Assembly: GCA_030144725.1 (NCBI GenBank)
Contig: JASKMD010000026.1
Coordinates: 7,942,192-8,006,191, forward strand
Source of the DNA: Haematococcus lacustris
Lineage: Eukaryota > Chlorophyta > Chlorophyceae > Chlamydomonadales > Haematococcaceae
Length of the DNA: 64,000 nucleotides
Reading direction: 5' to 3'
Under the pieces are notes generated by a model. The model was not told the origin of the DNA and ran no database searches. It worked only from the letters and a program-made list of their open reading frames with translations. Made by a program: the position numbers and the translations under genes. Shown piece after piece: positions 42,178-52,629 of the stretch. Numbering within the stretch: position 1 is the first letter of the stretch; every line of letters begins with the position of its first letter.

Positions 42178-42840
42178 TCTGCTGCTGCTGCCCCCCTTGC
42201 TGTTGCTGCCCCCCTACTGCTGCTGCTGCTTCGCCCCTGCTGCTGCTGCTGCCCCCCTGCTGCTGCTGCTGCCCCCCTGCTGCTGCTGCTTCTGCGCCCC
42301 TGCTGCTGCTGCTGCCCCCCTACTGCTGCTGCTGCTTCGCCCCTGCTGCTGCTGCTGCCCCCCTGCTGCTGCTGCTGCCCCCCCGTTGCTGCTGCTGCTG
42401 CCCCCCTACTGCTGCTGCTGCTGCGCCCCTACTGCTGCTGCTGCTGCCCCCCTACTGCTGCTGCTGCTTCGCCCCTGCTGCTGCTGCTGCCCCCCTGCTG
42501 CTGCTGCTGCCCCCCTGCTGCTGCTGCTGCTGCGCCCCTGCTGCTGCTGCTGCCCCCCTACTGCTGCTGCTGCTGCGCCCCTGCTGCTGCTGCTGCTGCT
42601 GCCCCCCCGCTGCTGCTGCTGCTGCCCCCCTACTGCTGCTGCTGCTGCGCCCCTGCTGCTGCTGCTGCCCCCCTGCTGCTGCTGCTGCCCCCCTGCTGCT
42701 GCTGCTGCTGCCCCCCTACTGCTGCTGCTGCTGCCCCCCTACTGCTGCTGCTGCTGCCCCCCTACTGCTGCTGCTGCTGCCCCCCTACTGCTGCTGCTGC
42801 CCCCCCCCCCTGCTGCTGCTGCCACCCATGCTGCTGCTGC
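42178..42840. repeat. CTG-triplet compound minisatellite
   Basis: Short runs of (CTG)3-6 are separated by CCCCCCTA/CGCCC blocks, making irregular units of about 21-27 bp. Leu-, Cys- and Ala-rich frames through it have no other support. Confidence 0.95.
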
Positions 42841-43601
42841 CTACAGTACTGTAGGTGTCTACAGTACTGTAGGTGTCTACAGTACTGTAGGGTGTCTACA
42901 GTACTGTAGGTGTCTACAGTACTGTAGGGTGTCTACAGTACTGTAGGTGTCTACAGTACTGTAGGATGTCTACAGTACTGTAGGTGTCTACAGTACTGTA
43001 GGATGTCTACAGTACTGTAGGTGTCTACAGTACTGTAGGTGTCTACAGTACTGTAGGTGTCTACAGTACTGTAGGTGTCTACAGTACTGTAGGTGTCTAC
43101 AGTACTGTAGATGTCTACAGTACTGTAGGTGTCTACAGTACTGTAGGTGTCTACAGTACTGTAGGGGTCTACAGTACTGTAGGGTGTCTACAGTACTGTA
43201 GGTACCTACAGTACTGTAGGTGTCTACAGTACTGTATGGTGTCTACAGTACTGTAGGTGTCTACAGTACTGTAGGATGTCTACAGTACTGTAGGTGTCTA
43301 CAGTACTGTAGGTGTCTACAGTACTGTAGGTGTCTACAGTACTGTAGGTGTCTACAGTACTGTAGGTGTATACAGTACTGTAGGTGTCTACAGTACTGTA
43401 GGTGTCTACAGTACTGTAGATGTCTACAGTACTGTAGGGTGTCTACAGTACTGTAGGAGTCTACAGTACTGTAGGATGTCTACAGTACTGTAGGTGTCTA
43501 CAGTACTGTAGGTGTCTACAGTACTGTAGGTGTCTACAGTACTGTAGGTGTCTACAGTACTGTAGGTGTCTACAGTACTGTAGACCCCTACAGTACTGTA
43601 G
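42841..43601. repeat. Palindrome satellite, array 2
   Basis: About 42 copies of CTACAGTACTGTAG with spacers mainly GTGT (also GGTGT, GATGT, ATGT), period 18 bp. Palindrome cores are almost invariant while spacers vary. Confidence 0.96.
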
Positions 43602-43772
43602 CTGCCTTCCCCCCATGCATCCTTAACCCCCATGCCCCCTTCACCCCCATGCAGGAACAACTCAATGTAGCCCAAGCTCGTTTGCTATCCCGACAGTGCT
43701 ATGCAAATGCGCTGACAACAAAGCGTGCCTATGTTGCCGAGCCCAGCATTATTCAGCCTCTAGGGTTAGGTA

Positions 43773-44118
43773 CACTCCTACAAATTAATCCCTGCGTCCG
43801 TCCCTGCGTGTTACCAACCTTGTCCGATCGGGCTGAAATTTTGATAGATGGTAGTTTGCAAAAAACAAAACATATTTTGCAAGAAACATATTTTGAAAAA
43901 ATCAAAAGCTGTTGCGCTGTGGCCCGCAACCTATCCCTGCACTCATCCCTGCACTCTAGCCACAGGGCAACAGCGCAGCCGCCTTTGATTTTTTTAAAAA
44001 GGTTATTCTGAAAAATATGTTTTATTTTCTGCAAACTACCATCTATCAAAATTTCAGCCCGATCGGACAAGGTCGGTCAACACGCAGGGACGGACGCAGG
44101 GATTAATTTGTAGGAGTG
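43773..44118. mobile_element. 346-bp fold-back MITE with long terminal inverted repeats
   Basis: The first ~125 bp (CACTCCTACAAATTAATCCC..., AAATTTTGATAGATGG...) recur as an inverted complement at the other end (...GGGATTAATTTGTAGGAGTG). TA flanks both ends (43771-43772, 44119-44120), as expected for a TA target-site duplication. An inner second inverted repeat (CTGTTGCGCTGTGGC / GGGCAACAGCGCAGC) extends the hairpin. The interior has no coding capacity and is much more AT-rich than its surroundings. Confidence 0.9.
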
Positions 44119-44120
44119 TA

Positions 44121-44678
44121 TCGACCCTGAGACCAGCCCTTGCAAGAGTCAGATCCCTTGCCCATACCATGCATGCAGTGATTGGCAGGACCACAAGTGG
44201 TGATGTAATGATGTAGGCTAAGAGTCATGATGTAATGATGTGAGGTTAGATGTAATGATGGATGGTTGAGGGCCAACCGCAAACAACTTTTGGGGCAATC
44301 TCTGCCGCACTCGATATTACACGGGAGGGTGCGGTGCACGAGGTTGTTGTGATTGCGGGGCATCATCAACATCCACAGCTTTGCGGGAGCTTGCAAGCCG
44401 AGGTACCCAGTACAACCGACAGAACGGACCTAGCTTGCGATAGAGACGGGCCCCGGCCTTAGACCTTACACGTATGTATGTAGCTCCCTATGGCGACCTT
44501 ATTGCGTGGACACAACTTTCGGCACAAATATCCATATCGAGCTTGCGGGCCTACGCTTCGACGCCTCTCACTATTTATAGCACGCAGAAGCTGACGGTGC
44601 AATCGCGGTAGCAAATGGTGGTTTGAATGTGGAGAACAGCATGGTACCCTATCAACAAGAGACCTTGTCAAATCTGAC
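44121..44678. other. Unique stretch, no gene supported
   Basis: Short ATGATGTAATGATG repeats lie at 44200-44265. An open frame around 44262-44462 has no splice or homology support. Confidence 0.4.
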
Positions 44679-44770
44679 CTACAGTACTGTAGACACCTAC
44701 AGTACTGTAGACATCTACAGTACTGTAGACATCTACAGTACTGTAGACATCTACAGTACTGTAGGTACCT
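44679..44770. repeat. Palindrome satellite, array 3
   Basis: Five copies of CTACAGTACTGTAG with ACAC/ACAT spacers, matching array 1. Confidence 0.95.
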
Positions 44771-44904
44771 ACACTCCAACTGCTCACATACTCAGAATTT
44801 CAACAAGCGTCAAGTGGCGTTGGAGTCGCAAGGACAATCCGAGGCGAACCGCATCAAAAAACTACCTCCCTAGGATGACGAATATCCGCACTAATTTGCC
44901 TGTG

Positions 44905-45183
44905 TGTGCAGGTGGCTGCACCCGGCGCGCAGCATCGCTACGCGGTCCCGCATCCGGGGCCTGATGTGCTCAACAAGCAATGGCATCAGGTTCTACAACC
45001 GAGACGTGTCAGCCGCGCTCAACATCCGCCGCATTGCAGCCGGGCCGGGCCGCCCTCCCGAGCTCAGCAGCTGGCTCGGCCGCCCCGCCATGCCTAACCC
45101 AGGCAGGTAAGGAGTGGGTGTGCGTGCGCGACAAGGGCCTGCTCCGGAAGTGGCAGCGGCGGCACCAGCGGCAGCGATATTGA
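44905..45183 (+). pseudogene. Fanzor (TnpB-like) C-terminal fragment, family C
   Basis: The sequence reads GGCTRRAASLRGPASGA, then MCSTSNGIRFYNRDVSAALN (RuvC-III type, NRDxxAALNI), then a Gly/Pro/Arg-rich tail ending SWLGRPAMPNPGR and a TAA. The expected continuation (KEWVCVRDKGLLRKWQRRH) is in the next frame, so a small indel near 45108 breaks the end. It is a different family from the 3.4 and 9.4-kb fragments. Upstream RuvC parts are missing. Confidence 0.65.
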
Positions 45184-46045
45184 CATGTGTATCATGCCAT
45201 GAGCCAAATAAAACAAACAATTCGATTGCCCCTTACAAAGGGGATGTGTGTGCGATAGAGTATGCATAGGGTAGGGCTCTAGCGAATAGGTTAGGGACAC
45301 GTAGGGTAGGTCCCGACTTCTAGGTTAGGGACACACACCGGTCTCTCACTGCTGTGGAGAAGTGTAGGGGCTCCACAGGAGGATGGGGATACAGGGGTGA
45401 AGGTACATCCATTCAGATGTATCTACTGTTGTATGGCAGGCCTGAAGCACTGAGAAATGCGACACTCAAGCAAACTTAGCGGCGGCTGCTTTCAAATAAC
45501 AATCTCCACAACAAGACACCTCGGTCCTGAGACATGCGTGCCTGGAGCAAGCTGCACGGCTGCTGCTGCCTTTTGCCGCTGCTCACCCTCACCACCACCC
45601 AAGTCCGGCCCACCGGCTTTCAACCCTTCCCTGCAACCAAGGCCCTGCAGCCAAGTTGTCGCCCAGCATTCTGCTGCTGCCGCCACCCCCGCATCATCTG
45701 TCCACCGTGACGAGCTCAGGGGCAGGATCCTAGCCAGCCATGCGTATGCTGCCCCCCTCCACTCCACCTCAGCCGTCACCCCACCCCTCAGCACCTGCCC
45801 CTTGACACCCTGCACCTGCAACCAGGCTTGTGACTCCCAGGTAGTGTCTAGTGCGGCTCTGTCCCCTGCTGCTCACTCCCACCACCTCCCTGACCCAGCC
45901 CCTGCCACTCCTGCTGCTGCCCATGCCGCTCCTGCTGCTGCTGCCTGACCACGCTGGCACCTGCACAATGCCAGCACTGCTTTGGTTGTGTCATGCCACA
46001 CCAAGCCGCCTGGCCCCTGCTCTGCCCCTGCTCTGCCGCTGCTGG
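45184..46045. other. Intergenic stretch, no gene supported
   Basis: It holds GGTTAGGGACAC-type degenerate repeats at 45270-45340 and C/A-rich low-complexity sequence at 45550-45960. The right end is probably 3' UTR of the next gene. Confidence 0.4.
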
Positions 46046-49000
46046 CTATGGCTTGACCAGGGACACGTTGGCGCCGTTGCTGTCCAGCTTGAACATGGCG
46101 GGTCGGGCCTTGATGAAGGCCGCCATCTTGCTCACCCCGGGCGGCTTGGCCACGCTGTTGCCTATGGAGGCCAGGGGGGCGCTGCCATTGGGCTTGGACC
46201 TGGGAGGGGGCGGGGGGAAAGGGGAGGGGGGGCACAGGGTAAGGGGGCAGGGCAGTGTGTCATGGGGCGTTTAAAAGTGTGGGATGCCTGATCAGGTGTG
46301 ATCAGGCCTGATCAGGTGTGGGGTGTAGGTAGGAGAGGGGGAGAGGGGGGGGAGGGGTAGTGTGTCTTTAGGCTGGTCAGGTTGGAGGATTGCAGGCAGG
46401 CAGGGGGTAGGCAGCAGGCGGGGGCACCAGGCAGCAGGCGGGGGCATGCGCACTGACTTGAGCATGGAGACCAGCGCTGCCTCGTACTCTGCCTCGTTCT
46501 TAGGTGCCACTGGACTCTCTGCACAGCACTCAGCGTCAGCAGGGGGTGGCACTGCCAGCAAGGGTCACAGCAGCAACCGCTGTCTCAGAAATAGAGTTGG
46601 CAATGGGTGGCTGTGAGGGGGTGGTGGTGGTGGCTGTGAGGAAGGGGGAGGGGGCCGGCTGCAGTGGAAGCGGTGGTGAGCCCCACAATGTGCCCAAAGC
46701 CAGGCTGCATGCATGCTCCCATGTTCCATGGGCCCATGCTATGTCAACATGGCATGCACACCACATTGCCCGCCAGCCTCCCCCCTGCCCCACCCCACCC
46801 CACCCTACTAGACAGCCTCCCCCCCTCCTCCCCTCACCCCCCACTCACTGGGCGTGCTGGGCTGAGCTGGCTTGCCCGCCTTGGCCTGCCCCGCCTTGCC
46901 GGCCTCCGCCTCCTTGCCTGGCTTGCCCGGCTTGGCTGCGCTGGGCTTGGCTGCTGGGGTGACGGCAGGCGCTGGGGTGGCCTTGGCCTTCTTGCTGGCC
47001 GGCCCCGCAGCAGCGGCTGCCGCGGGGGTGGCGGCAGCGGGGGGGGCGTAGGGGCTCTTGGACGGGGGGCCCTCCGCAGCGCGCTTCTTGCCCTGAGGGC
47101 GACGCAACCGGGCAGCAGCAGGTGCGGACACTGGCTGGCACTAGCTGCAGTGCCCAGCAGGGGGGCTGAGAGCTGGTGAGGGCTGGTGGCAGAGCAGGGG
47201 AATGTCCTGGTCAGGGAGTGTCCAGCATCATGCCTGGCTGGGAGGGAGAGGAAGCTAGGGCATGCTCTGTTGGGTTGGCCTGCCTGGGCCTGGGCCGGGG
47301 TGGGTTAGGGTTAGGGTTAGGGTTGAGGTTAAGGTTCAGGTAACCCTAACCCTAACCCCTGCCTGGGCCTGGGCCTGGATGGGCCTTAATGGTGCTGCCT
47401 GATGTGATCTGGGCTCGGCGCCCTGACCAGGCCATGGTGACAGGAGAGGGCAGTAGAGAGGGGGGCTTGCTGGTGTCGGGGCCATGCCCGAAGCAGCGGC
47501 AGCAGGGCACCAGCAGTCAGCAGGGCGGCAGGCTGCAAGGCAGCAGCCAGGCGCAGCAGGGAGGAAGGAAAGGTGGGTCCTGCAGCAGGGAAGGGGGACT
47601 CACCTGAGGCTTGGCAGGCGGTGTTGGCTCCAGCTCCTCCTCCTCCCCCTCATCCTCCTCCCCCTCCTCATCCTCGTCATCCTCGTCCTCATCGTCGTCA
47701 TCATCGTCCTCACCTGCACGCCACAACACAGCCCTTAACCCGCAGCCTCTTGCACCTGCTGACATCCCTGCGCCCTGCTGCTGCTGCTGCTGTACCATGC
47801 CAGAGTCAGCTGTCTCAACCCTTACTGCTCACCAGTGTTTTTTTTTTCAAAACAGCCAAGCTGATGCTCGTAACGAAGGGTCCAGGACCATCACATGGCT
47901 GGTTACGCAGTTGGTCCCGACTGGTAACGAAAAACAAGTATCGCAACATTTTCTTATGCCAAAAGATGTTATTATATGTATTTTATACATAAAAAGACAT
48001 TTTTCGGTTACGAAGCAGCCGAGGCCAGCCAACGCAAGGGTCCGTTTGGTAACGAAATCCAGGCCTTGAAAACGAGCATTTGGTTCCGATCGTTACGTAT
48101 TACGCAAAAAAAAATCACTGCTGCTCACACCACACCCTCACCACACCCATCGCCTCACCCTCGTCATCTTCGCCCTCATCCTCCTCCATCTCGCCCACGA
48201 GGTCGTCTGAGCCCATAGGGTAGTCCTCATCATCCTCGTCCTCATCCTCCTCACCCTCAACAGCCTCTGCATCCACCAGACCAGCAGCCCCTGCAGCCGT
48301 GCACACCTCACCTCACCTCACCCCACCCCACCCAACCCAACCCCATCTCCGTCTCCACTACGAGCAGCATTTAGCTCGGGTGCATGGCTGCTTAGCAGTA
48401 GTGCCACCATCATCACCCCTTACTCCTCAGCCAGGCTGAAGGCCTCTTGTTGTTTCTAGCAGGGCGCAGCAGGGGCCGGGTGCTCACCCTTGGGAGCTAC
48501 TGCTGGCTTAATCCCTGCAGGTTTTGGCTGAGCAGCCTTCCCCTGCAAACATGCACCAGGTGCAGCGGCAGCTGACTCAGCGCTTGCACTGCATGCCACA
48601 TGACACCAAGCTACTGGGCCTGGAAAACATAGTTACCTGGTTGCCATTGGCGATGGGCACAGCCTGCGGCGCAGCATCGTCCTCATCATCGTCCTCATCC
48701 TCATCCCCGTCCTCATCATCACTGTCGTCCGCATAAGACATTGTCAGGTAGCCAATGAGGTGTGTGGGACCTGTTCAAATGCCAACATGAGCTGTCAGGT
48801 GAGCAGTGGCGTGCCGATTTATATTTCGTCCCATGTCGGACCTGGTCCGAGCGTCACGAACTCGGTAGTGCTGTCCAAGATGAAGTCAAGGGTATGCTGT
48901 GGATGCGCGCCCTTCTCCAGGGTGGCGATGCAGATTTCCTGGCCATCGCGCTTGATCACCAAGCTATGCGGTCCCGGGGGTGGATTGGGCGGCAACGCCA

Positions 49001-49115
49001 CGTTCGTGACGTGCACGTAGCATAGTCGATCTGCGGATTGTTCAACCTCGCATTTGATCCCCTTTTTTGGCACGACCAGAGTCCACAGACTCATGTCACT
49101 GAGGTCGGTGTCCAT
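46046..49115 (-). CDS. Nucleoplasmin-fold acidic nuclear protein (HD2/FKBP39-like)
   Basis: Eight exons: 49115-48842, 48770-48637, 48542-48488, 48290-48159, 47713-47604, 47092-46849, 46518-46458, 46199-46046. All phases agree (1,0,1,1,0,1,2), giving 387 residues; a second ATG at 49094 would give 380. The N-terminus (MSLWTLVVPKKGIKCEV, YVHVTNVALPPNP, CIATLEKGAHPQH, THLIGYLTMSYADD) fits the nucleoplasmin-like domain of plant HD2-type histone deacetylases and insect FKBP39/46. Then come three acidic Asp/Glu tracts on separate exons, a Lys/Ala/Pro-rich linker (PASKKAKATPAPA) likely to carry the nuclear signal, and a helical C-terminus (NEAEYEAALVSMLK, GVSKMAAFIKARP). No FKBP domain or C2H2 finger is seen. 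The likely role is histone binding or chaperoning in the nucleolus; deacetylase activity is not implied. Confidence 0.8.
47302..47358. repeat. Interstitial telomere-like repeat (TTAGGG / CCCTAA, inverted)
   Basis: GGGTTAGGGTTAGGGTTAGG is followed by degenerate units and then AACCCTAACCCTAACCCC in opposite orientation. It lies in the intron between the 47604 and 47092 exons of the nucleoplasmin-like gene. Confidence 0.9.
47833..48116. other. AT-rich island in intron
   Basis: A sharp drop in GC in an otherwise GC-rich region, bounded by poly-T (47837-47848) and poly-A (48106-48114). It contains several GTAACGAA/CGTTACG motifs in both orientations. It may be a small degenerate insertion; no ends were resolved. 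Confidence 0.6.
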
Positions 49116-49482
49116 TCTGAAGAATGCGGACCTTGGCGGCCGCGCCGGAATCACGGATCATGCTGGCTTGCTTGCATTGACAATGAAACTCGGATGACAC
49201 AGCTGGAGGGCGGCTAGGTTTGGGTATTGATTACTGAGATCCATTTCCTGCGACATTACAGGCAGTTGCAAGGGCCTCGTAGCATTGTGGTGGGTTGACG
49301 CCGGCATGACCGGTAGTGTTTCACATAGCAAGCAGCATACAGTATGGCACAGCATGCACAGCCTCTCCATGCTCTCTGACTGCACCAAACATACACCGGT
49401 CATGCATGGCTTGCACCTTTGGCATTTTCCTTATCCTATTTTTAGCATCGCTTCGGAGTCATTGTAGAGGCAGCCGTGCACA

Positions 49483-51892
49483 ATGTCACAGTGCCTGACT
49501 TGCAGTAGGCTGACGGGCTCACCTGTGTGGGCGCACCGCGTACCGCACAACCGTACACCTCGGTTGCACCTGCGGTGTCATGCCAGTGTGGTAGGATTTC
49601 GCGGCTCCGCATCGCGCTGTGATTGCGTCCACACGTGTCGCCCAAATCTGCGCACAGGATAGACGCGGGGCTCTCCTCGGCCTTGGTTCCACGTTGCTGC
49701 TCTATCCTCAGCCGTCCAAAGCAGACTATGGTGACTCGGCCAATGTTTTTGGCAAGGTCCGCATATCATGGCTGCTAGGTTTGCACTTCCCCGGCCCATC
49801 TTTAACTCCAGTCCATGGGCAGACCAGTGGCCAAGACTGCAGCTTCAGCTAACTGTAGATCCCCAGTGGCTTCAGCATGGCCAGGCAAAGCAGCTGGGCT
49901 GGCCTGCTCTGCAGGTCACCAACAAGTCAGGGTATGTGCCGTACCAGGGCGACAACTTTGCGGTGCTGCTGCCCGCTCGATGGAACCCGTCCAAGGAGCG
50001 CGAGTTCCCCGGCATCGTGCTGCGGTCAGTGCCCCTGACTGCTGCTTGCAGGACAGGATGGCGGGGTGGGCTGGACAGGGAATACCCAGCCAGGGTGTAG
50101 GGCAAGGGAGGGAGGGGAGAGGGGAGGGAGGGGCAAGGGAGCCTGGGAGGGGAGGGGGGCATGTGACGTGGGCAATGGCAGGGTGTGACACCCAGGTGTG
50201 ATGCTCAGGGTGTAACACCTGGGGCCGCAGGTACGAGGACAATGCAGCTGCTGCCAACAGCGTGATGGTGCTGCGGGAAGAGACAGACAAAGGCAGCATG
50301 GAGGATTTTGGGGCGCCGGAACAGTTCCTACAGCGTGTGGCCTTCCTGCTGGGCCAACAGTCCTTCTCAGGTGGGGCAAGGGGCCCCTTCGCACCCCTCC
50401 TCACACCTCCTCACTACTCTTGCCCCTCCCTCCTTTCTCCTTCGCAGCTCCTCTTCCACCCCTTCCTCATGACTGCTGGGCGCCCTGGCTCAGCCAGACA
50501 GTTGTCATAACCATAACTAAACATCACCATCATCGTCGTCCACCACCATCACCAGCAGCAGCTACGTTAAGTTTGCACGAAGGAGCAAGGCATTGCTGCA
50601 GACTCTGCGCTGTTGATAGCAGCGCAAGCACCCTGCTCCCAGAGCCAGCTGTCATTGAAGCAGGGCTGGCCACTCCCTAAGCTGAGTCAAGGCTGCGCTA
50701 ACGCTACATGCCAAACCTTGCACACATGCTCGGCCAGGCCGCAGCGTTGTATGGCTGTGATGTCATCACCAGCCTTGGGCGGGATGCTGCAGCTTTGACT
50801 CTCTACACATACACAGAGGCCCTGCTATTGTGGAGGGCTGAGGGGGGACGCAGGCAGCAGAGGCACGACATGTGGCAGGCTCTTGCACAGTGGCTGCCGT
50901 GAAGGCGCTCTGACCCCTGCCTGAGCCAAGTGCCCTGTGAGCTCATGGAGCAGAGCAGGGCGGAGCCAGGGAGAAGCTGTGGGCTGGCCAGCTGTTGACA
51001 AGGTCTGCCTGCTCAGGCAGCGTCAGCCTGTCAGCAGGTGGTGGTGGGTGGTGTGTGTGGCGCTGTGCAGGGGAGACGGAGTCTGAGGGAGGCTTTGCCC
51101 CGGGCCGTGTGTCAGCAGCCTCCCTGCTGGGTGTGGAAGCAGAGAAGGACAAGAAGGGCCAGAAAACATACTACAACTACGAGCTCTTCACCCGCACAGG
51201 TGTGACCAGGTTACACCTCATTGTATGGCCTGCGCACAGGCAGATGGGTGTGAGACCACCATGCCCTCCTGGTTGCTTCCCACTGGTTTTGCTCATTCAG
51301 GGCTTGGGTCATTGTGTCACAAGCTGGACAGTGGCAGCAAGCGCTAGGGTTGCACTCCCAAAGGGCCCCACAGGGGCTGGGCAGCAAGAGCTGAGGCCCA
51401 GGCACAGCCAAGGCCACACCTGGGGCTTGTGCTCCCTGCCTTCACGCATTCCACGCGCTGCGTGGAACCCTACTGTCCTTGCCTTACATTATGTAGTTCT
51501 CCACGGCACGTCTCACCACTGCCCATGGTCTTGTATGTCTGTTATGTCTGTTATGTCCTGCTAAGCAACCACCTCTCGCTCGTGTGGCTTTAGCAATGCA
51601 GTGCTATGGTGGCAGATGGCGGACAAATAGCCAATGCTGGAGGCATGGGGTCCCAGCCTGGTATGAGGCTCCCGAATGAATGACTGATAGCCAACCATGA
51701 TGTGTGTCAGTGCCATTGCTGATGTTGCCTGATGCAGCGGATGGAGAGGAGGGTGGCCGCCATTACCTGCTCCGAGCAACCGTTAGCAACGGTCAGCTCT
51801 TCATACTCCGCGTCACTGCTGGTGACAAGCGCTGGTTCAAGGGCGCAGCTAAGACTTGCAAGGAAGTCACCCAGTCCTTCACAGTTGCTTGA
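49483..51892 (+). CDS. PSBP: PsbP, oxygen-evolving enhancer protein 2 (psbP-2)
   Basis: Six exons: 49483-49590, 49658-49756, 49915-50024, 50231-50370, 51071-51199, 51738-51892. Phases match psbP-1 exactly and exon lengths are equal or differ by whole codons; the product is 246 residues. Exon 1 is a transit peptide ([13 protein letters not shown]...). Exon 2 has the twin-arginine lumenal signal ([27 protein letters not shown]). Mature motifs are [46 protein letters not shown] and [12 protein letters not shown]. Sequence just upstream of exon 5 (about 50905-51065) is also shared with psbP-1 (12250-12420), so the pair arose by genomic duplication, in inverted orientation about 35 kb apart. All introns have GT donors here. 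Confidence 0.92.
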
Positions 51893-52629
51893 TGCTGCTG
51901 CTGCTGTTGCATATGTAGTGTGCGGCAGCCTGCAAACCAGCAAGTCACCTGCGATATGGTGATGGCATGATCAATTTCACATTACAAGGCAGTACAGTTT
52001 AGGCATGAGTCCGGCAGAGGCGTGCAGGGCTGCCCCATATACGATGAGGAGAATGGCTTACAACACGTAAACTGTAAACCCTGGATGTGAAGAAGGGGGC
52101 ATGGGGCCAAGATAGAGCTGCTACAGGACGAGCGTGGACAGTAGGGCGGTTCCCCCCCAGCTATTATTACATAATAGCAATAATAGCAAGCCAACCATAT
52201 TAGCTCGTATTTGCAGCCGATTCTTGTGGCGCCTTCGTTCGCTTCCTAGCGTGATGGCTGCGCCTTGCGGCGCTGAGACTCCTGCGCACCTGGTTGATGA
52301 TGCGCGGTCGGAGGCCGCCTCCTGGACACAGAAATAAAGGAACCACTACTAGCTAATATTAGCAAGTACCTCCACCAGCTAATAATAACAACTTGTCTCG
52401 GAGCTAATACGCATGGCTATGCCCTAGTGGACAGTATGAGGTTGACGTGCATGGTAACGCAGTATGCAAGCAAGCATAGCGCAGTATGCAAGCATGTCAA
52501 ACTCGCCAAATCCTTCAAGTGCGTTGCTGGCATAGGAGGCTGCTGTGGCGTCTTACAAGGCGTGGAAGTCGCGCCCCGACATGTGAAGAAGAACAGTAAA
52601 ACTTTGTGGAAGTGATTAGTGGCCCGACC
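51893..52629. other. Intergenic stretch between psbP-2 and the CNB gene
   Basis: TGTAA at 52073-52077 is a candidate poly(A) signal for psbP-2. AT-rich AGCTAATAATA/CTATTATTA inverted repeats lie at 52155-52410, in the likely promoter region of the next gene. Confidence 0.45.

Noticed and set aside
42841..43601. Palindrome arrays as a CRISPR-like array
   Set aside because: Spacers are only 4-6 bp and near-identical, the repeat is a palindrome, there are no cas genes, and the genome is eukaryotic.
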